Shown here: positions 34,940-36,985 of the stretch, one piece after another
How positions within the stretch are numbered: the stretch's first letter is position 1
Layout: each line of letters starts with the position of its first letter
Source of the DNA: an uncultured PS1 clade bacterium
GTDB taxonomy: Bacteria > Pseudomonadota > Alphaproteobacteria > MED-G09
DNA length: 36,985 nt
NCBI GenBank assembly: GCA_902609025.1
Contig: CACLQD010000008.1
Coordinates: 1-36,985, forward strand
Direction: 5' to 3'
Notes under the pieces: model-generated
Seen by the model: the letters and a program-made list of their open reading frames with translations, nothing else
Databases searched by the model: none
Told to the model about the DNA's origin: nothing
Translations under genes and position numbers: made by a program

Positions 34940-35722
34940 ATGGATAGTGATGGCCAATTAAATTTCTTTGTTGATTTAGATGGATTCGAAGGACCATTAG
35001 ATCTTCTTTTATCTTTAGCTAAAGAACAAAAAGTTGATTTGCTAGAAATTTCAATTTTGGAATTAACAAGTCAGTATTTAGATTTTGTTACTGAAATGGA
35101 TTCCCGCGATATTGAACTTGCCGCTGATTATTTAGTCATGGCCTCATGGCTTGCCTATCTTAAATCAAAGCTATTACTTCCTATTGAGGAAATAGAACCT
35201 GGAACAGAAGAAATGGCTGCAATTTTAGCTTTCAGATTAAGGCGATTAGAAGCAATGCGAAATACAGGTAATAGTCTCATGAATAGAAATCGTATTGGTG
35301 AAAGATTGTTTAGAAGGGGAATGCCTGAAATAATTAAAACTGTAAAAACATATTCACAAAAAGATACAATGTTTGATATTTTGAAATCATATAGTGAAGT
35401 CAGAAATAGAAATTATGTAGTAAATTGGTCGCCAAAACCTTTACCAATTCTTTCAATAGAGGATGCTCGAAAAAGATTAGAAGCAATGTTGGGTTTATCT
35501 ATTGAATGGATAAATTTTTTAGATTTTATACCATCTTCAAAAGACACCGGCGAAAGAGCAACAGCATATAGAAGAAGTTCAGCTGCATCAATTTTTAATG
35601 TTAGTTTAGAAATGTCAAAAAAAGGATTAATAGAAATAAACCAAAATAAAAACTTTGGCAGTATAAGGTTTAAGAACCTAGACAAGGAAGAAAGTAAAAA
35701 TAAAGAGGAGATAAGGGCCTAA
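34940..35722 (+). CDS. scpA: Segregation and condensation protein A
   Basis: The kleisin subunit that bridges Smc heads in chromosome condensation. The 260-aa protein begins FFVDLDGFEGPLDLLLSLAKEQKVDL, followed by ITQYLDF-like LTSQYLDFV and ADYLVMASWLAYLKSKLLLP, and ends with a winged-helix region (TAYRRSSAASIFNVSLEMSK region). Start ATG 34940 matches the family. The stop and the scpB ATG overlap by one base (TAATG). Confidence 0.95.
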   Translation: MDSDGQLNFFVDLDGFEGPLDLLLSLAKEQKVDLLEISILELTSQYLDFVTEMDSRDIELAADYLVMASWLAYLKSKLLLPIEEIEPGTEEMAAILAFRLRRLEAMRNTGNSLMNRNRIGERLFRRGMPEIIKTVKTYSQKDTMFDILKSYSEVRNRNYVVNWSPKPLPILSIEDARKRLEAMLGLSIEWINFLDFIPSSKDTGERATAYRRSSAASIFNVSLEMSKKGLIEINQNKNFGSIRFKNLDKEESKNKEEIRA

Positions 35723-36378
35723 TGAATGAAAACAATTTTGATAACAGTAAAGTACCAATTAGCAAAAATGATCAATTAAGAATAGTTGAGGCATTATTAT
35801 TTGCCTCATCTGATCCTTTAGATAAGAAAACTTTATCTGAAAAATTACCTAAAAATTCAAATATAGATGAAATAATTAATAGACTTGAAGATATTTATCA
35901 GGATAGAGGATTAGAATTAAAAAAAGTTGGTAATAAGTTTATGTTTAAAACAGCCGAAGATTTATCTTTTATAATGCAAAGAGAAGCTAAGGCCCAAAAG
36001 AAACTATCTAAAGCTGCTATAGAAACATTATCTATAATTGCATACCATCAACCAGTAACTAGAGCAGAAATAGAGGATATAAGAGGTGTTAATGTTTCAC
36101 CTGGAACGATTGATACGCTTCTACAAATGAATTGGGTTAAAATTAAAGGTCGAAGAAAAGTTTTAGGTAATCCCATTGTATATGGAACAACAGATGAATT
36201 TTTGGTTCATTTTGATCTTGAGAACATAAAAGATCTTCCAGATATGAAAGAATTAAAATCAATGGGTCTTTTAGATAATAATCTTCCTCCAGATTTATAT
36301 CCTGAAAATATAATAAATGATAACGACATAGAAGAAATTGATGCTATAAGTTCAATTGAAATTGATGGAGAAATTTAA
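35722..36378 (+). CDS. scpB: Segregation and condensation protein B
   Basis: Winged-helix partner that forms a dimer on ScpA in the Smc complex. The 218-aa protein has [19 protein letters not shown] in the first winged-helix domain and [36 protein letters not shown] and [19 protein letters not shown] in the second. A Glu/Asp/Ile-rich tail follows (after about 170). It is coupled to scpA upstream and to tatA downstream (TAATG at 36376-36380). Confidence 0.95.
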   Translation: MNENNFDNSKVPISKNDQLRIVEALLFASSDPLDKKTLSEKLPKNSNIDEIINRLEDIYQDRGLELKKVGNKFMFKTAEDLSFIMQREAKAQKKLSKAAIETLSIIAYHQPVTRAEIEDIRGVNVSPGTIDTLLQMNWVKIKGRRKVLGNPIVYGTTDEFLVHFDLENIKDLPDMKELKSMGLLDNNLPPDLYPENIINDNDIEEIDAISSIEIDGEI

Positions 36379-36554
36379 TGTTTCCTAGTTGGTTACAAAT
36401 TTTACTAGTTGTAATATTGGCGCTTATATTTTTTGGTAGAGGCAAGATTTCAGATTTTATGACAGATTTGGCTAGTGGTATTAAAAGTTTTAGAAAAGGT
36501 ATGTCTGATGATGATGATAATACTGCTATCGAGGATAATGAAGATAAAGAATAA
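36378..36554 (+). CDS. tatA: Sec-independent protein translocase subunit TatA
   Basis: Small protein whose oligomers help folded, twin-arginine-tagged proteins cross the inner membrane. Translating from ATG 36378 gives 58 aa: a short periplasmic N terminus (MFPSWLQ, with the polar Gln7), one membrane helix (about 5-19), the hinge FFGRGKI, an amphipathic helix ending in GIKSFRKGM, and an acidic tail ending EDKE. These are the normal TatA features. The ATG overlaps the scpB stop. A likely client, the Tat-signal DctP, is also in the window. Confidence 0.93.
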   Translation: MFPSWLQILLVVILALIFFGRGKISDFMTDLASGIKSFRKGMSDDDDNTAIEDNEDKE

Positions 36555-36562
36555 TTTCCATT

Positions 36563-36859
36563 ATGTTTGATTTTGGATTTAACGAGTTATTACTTTTAAG
36601 TATTTTGATAATTGTCTTTTTTGGACCTAAAGAGTTACCGGTTGTCTTAAGGGCTATACACAATTTTTTTTCAAAATTATGGGTCTACTCAAAGGAGATA
36701 AGAACCTCAATAGAATCTCTTGTGGATGATGTAGATATCACAAATCAAAAAGAACTTAAAGAAGTCAAAAAAGAAATTAATAGCATTACCGAGAATATCA
36801 GAAAAAAAATTGAGAGCCAACGGCATAATAAAAAATTGAACAGTAACAGCACCAATTAA
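36563..36859 (+). CDS. tatB: Sec-independent protein translocase subunit TatB, 3' end chimeric
   Basis: Receives Tat signal peptides together with TatC. The N terminus is normal for TatB: MFDFGFNELLLLSILIIVFFGPKELP with the conserved Glu8 and FGPKELP hinge, then an amphipathic helix (about 27-55) and a Lys/Glu-rich part to about residue 80. From about nucleotide 36800-36815 onwards the other strand encodes TatC, so the last about 15-18 residues (SQRHNKKLNSNSTN region) are probably not genuine TatB. The true C terminus is lost from the window. It starts 9 bases after tatA. Confidence 0.85.
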   Translation: MFDFGFNELLLLSILIIVFFGPKELPVVLRAIHNFFSKLWVYSKEIRTSIESLVDDVDITNQKELKEVKKEINSITENIRKKIESQRHNKKLNSNSTN

Positions 36860-36985
36860 AAATAATATTGGTGAAAAAATAAAATATGGCGCCATCGCAA
36901 TCTTTTCTTTTTTATAAAGCCCTGGAGATATGAAAGAATATATTTCCAGACAAAAATAAGGAAATGTAATTAATAAACCTCCAAA
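36800..36985 (-). pseudogene. tatC: tatC fragment, inverted relative to tatA/tatB and truncated at both ends
   Basis: TatC is the multi-spanning core of the Tat translocase and should follow tatB on the same strand. Here, reading the minus strand from the window edge, the frame gives FGGLLITFPYFCLEIYSFIS, then PGLYKKEKIAMAPYF, IFSPILFLIGAVTVQFF and IMPLALNFF, which fit E. coli TatC at about residues 80-140 (YQVWAFVAPALYKHER, LLFYIGMAFAYFVVFPLAF). Similarity stops at about 36803, in a run of eight A (36802-36809); from there the frame runs antisense to tatB and stops at 36707. The start of tatC lies beyond the window edge on this strand. It is either a library chimera or a real broken inversion. 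Confidence 0.85.

Overview
The window is a gene-dense, visibly A+T-rich piece of an alphaproteobacterial chromosome. Three blocks have gene orders typical of that class: rpoZ-rsh-pyrE-pdxJ-acpS-lepB-rnc-era-recO-parC; glyA-nrdR-ribD-ribE-ribBA-ribH-nusB-thiL-hppA; and dgt-argS-(SPOR protein)-scpA-scpB-tatA-tatB. The low G+C, many 1-20 bp gene overlaps, very short intergenic gaps and a TRAP transporter suggest a streamlined, probably marine, free-living lineage (SAR11/HIMB59-like in style). The exact lineage cannot be fixed from sequence reading alone. No stretch longer than about 150 bases lacks a gene.

Layout. 1-4800: msrB (minus strand), tRNA-Ser(GCU), a DUF3604 lipoprotein paired with a membrane-anchored parvulin-like protein, then dapA-smpB. 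4788-5426: a family 5 uracil-DNA glycosylase on the minus strand. 5532-15594: a nearly uninterrupted plus-strand run of stringent response, nucleotide, vitamin B6, lipid carrier, secretion, RNA processing, repair and topoisomerase genes, probably one long operon or a few overlapping ones. 15591-21700: a minus-strand run reading RDD protein, SLC13-type permease, Bpt leucyltransferase, then TRAP DctP-DctQ-DctM, all overlapping and probably co-transcribed. 21775-29018: plus-strand glpQ-like gene, glyA, nrdR, the riboflavin genes, nusB and thiL. 29090-34790: proton-pumping pyrophosphatase, dgt, argS and a SPOR/LysM protein. 34940 to the end: scpA, scpB, tatA (58 aa), tatB, and a broken end.

Most of the window is conserved housekeeping. 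I did not find an obviously new defence or mobile system, CRISPR array, insertion sequence or prophage. The two most notable points are at the right side. First, the last about 185 bases encode a clear TatC segment on the opposite strand from tatA/tatB, so the sequence flips orientation within the 3' end of tatB; this looks like an inverted chimera (for example from multiple displacement amplification) or a real inversion that breaks tatB and tatC. Second, the protein after argS seems to have a LysM domain nested inside a SPOR-like fold, in the place where alphaproteobacteria usually have a plain SPOR protein followed by nagZ, which is missing here. Smaller oddities are a zinc-site-less MsrB, a RibBA whose GTP cyclohydrolase half has lost its zinc cysteines, a changed motif in the uracil glycosylase, and several short perfect inverted repeats in promoter regions.
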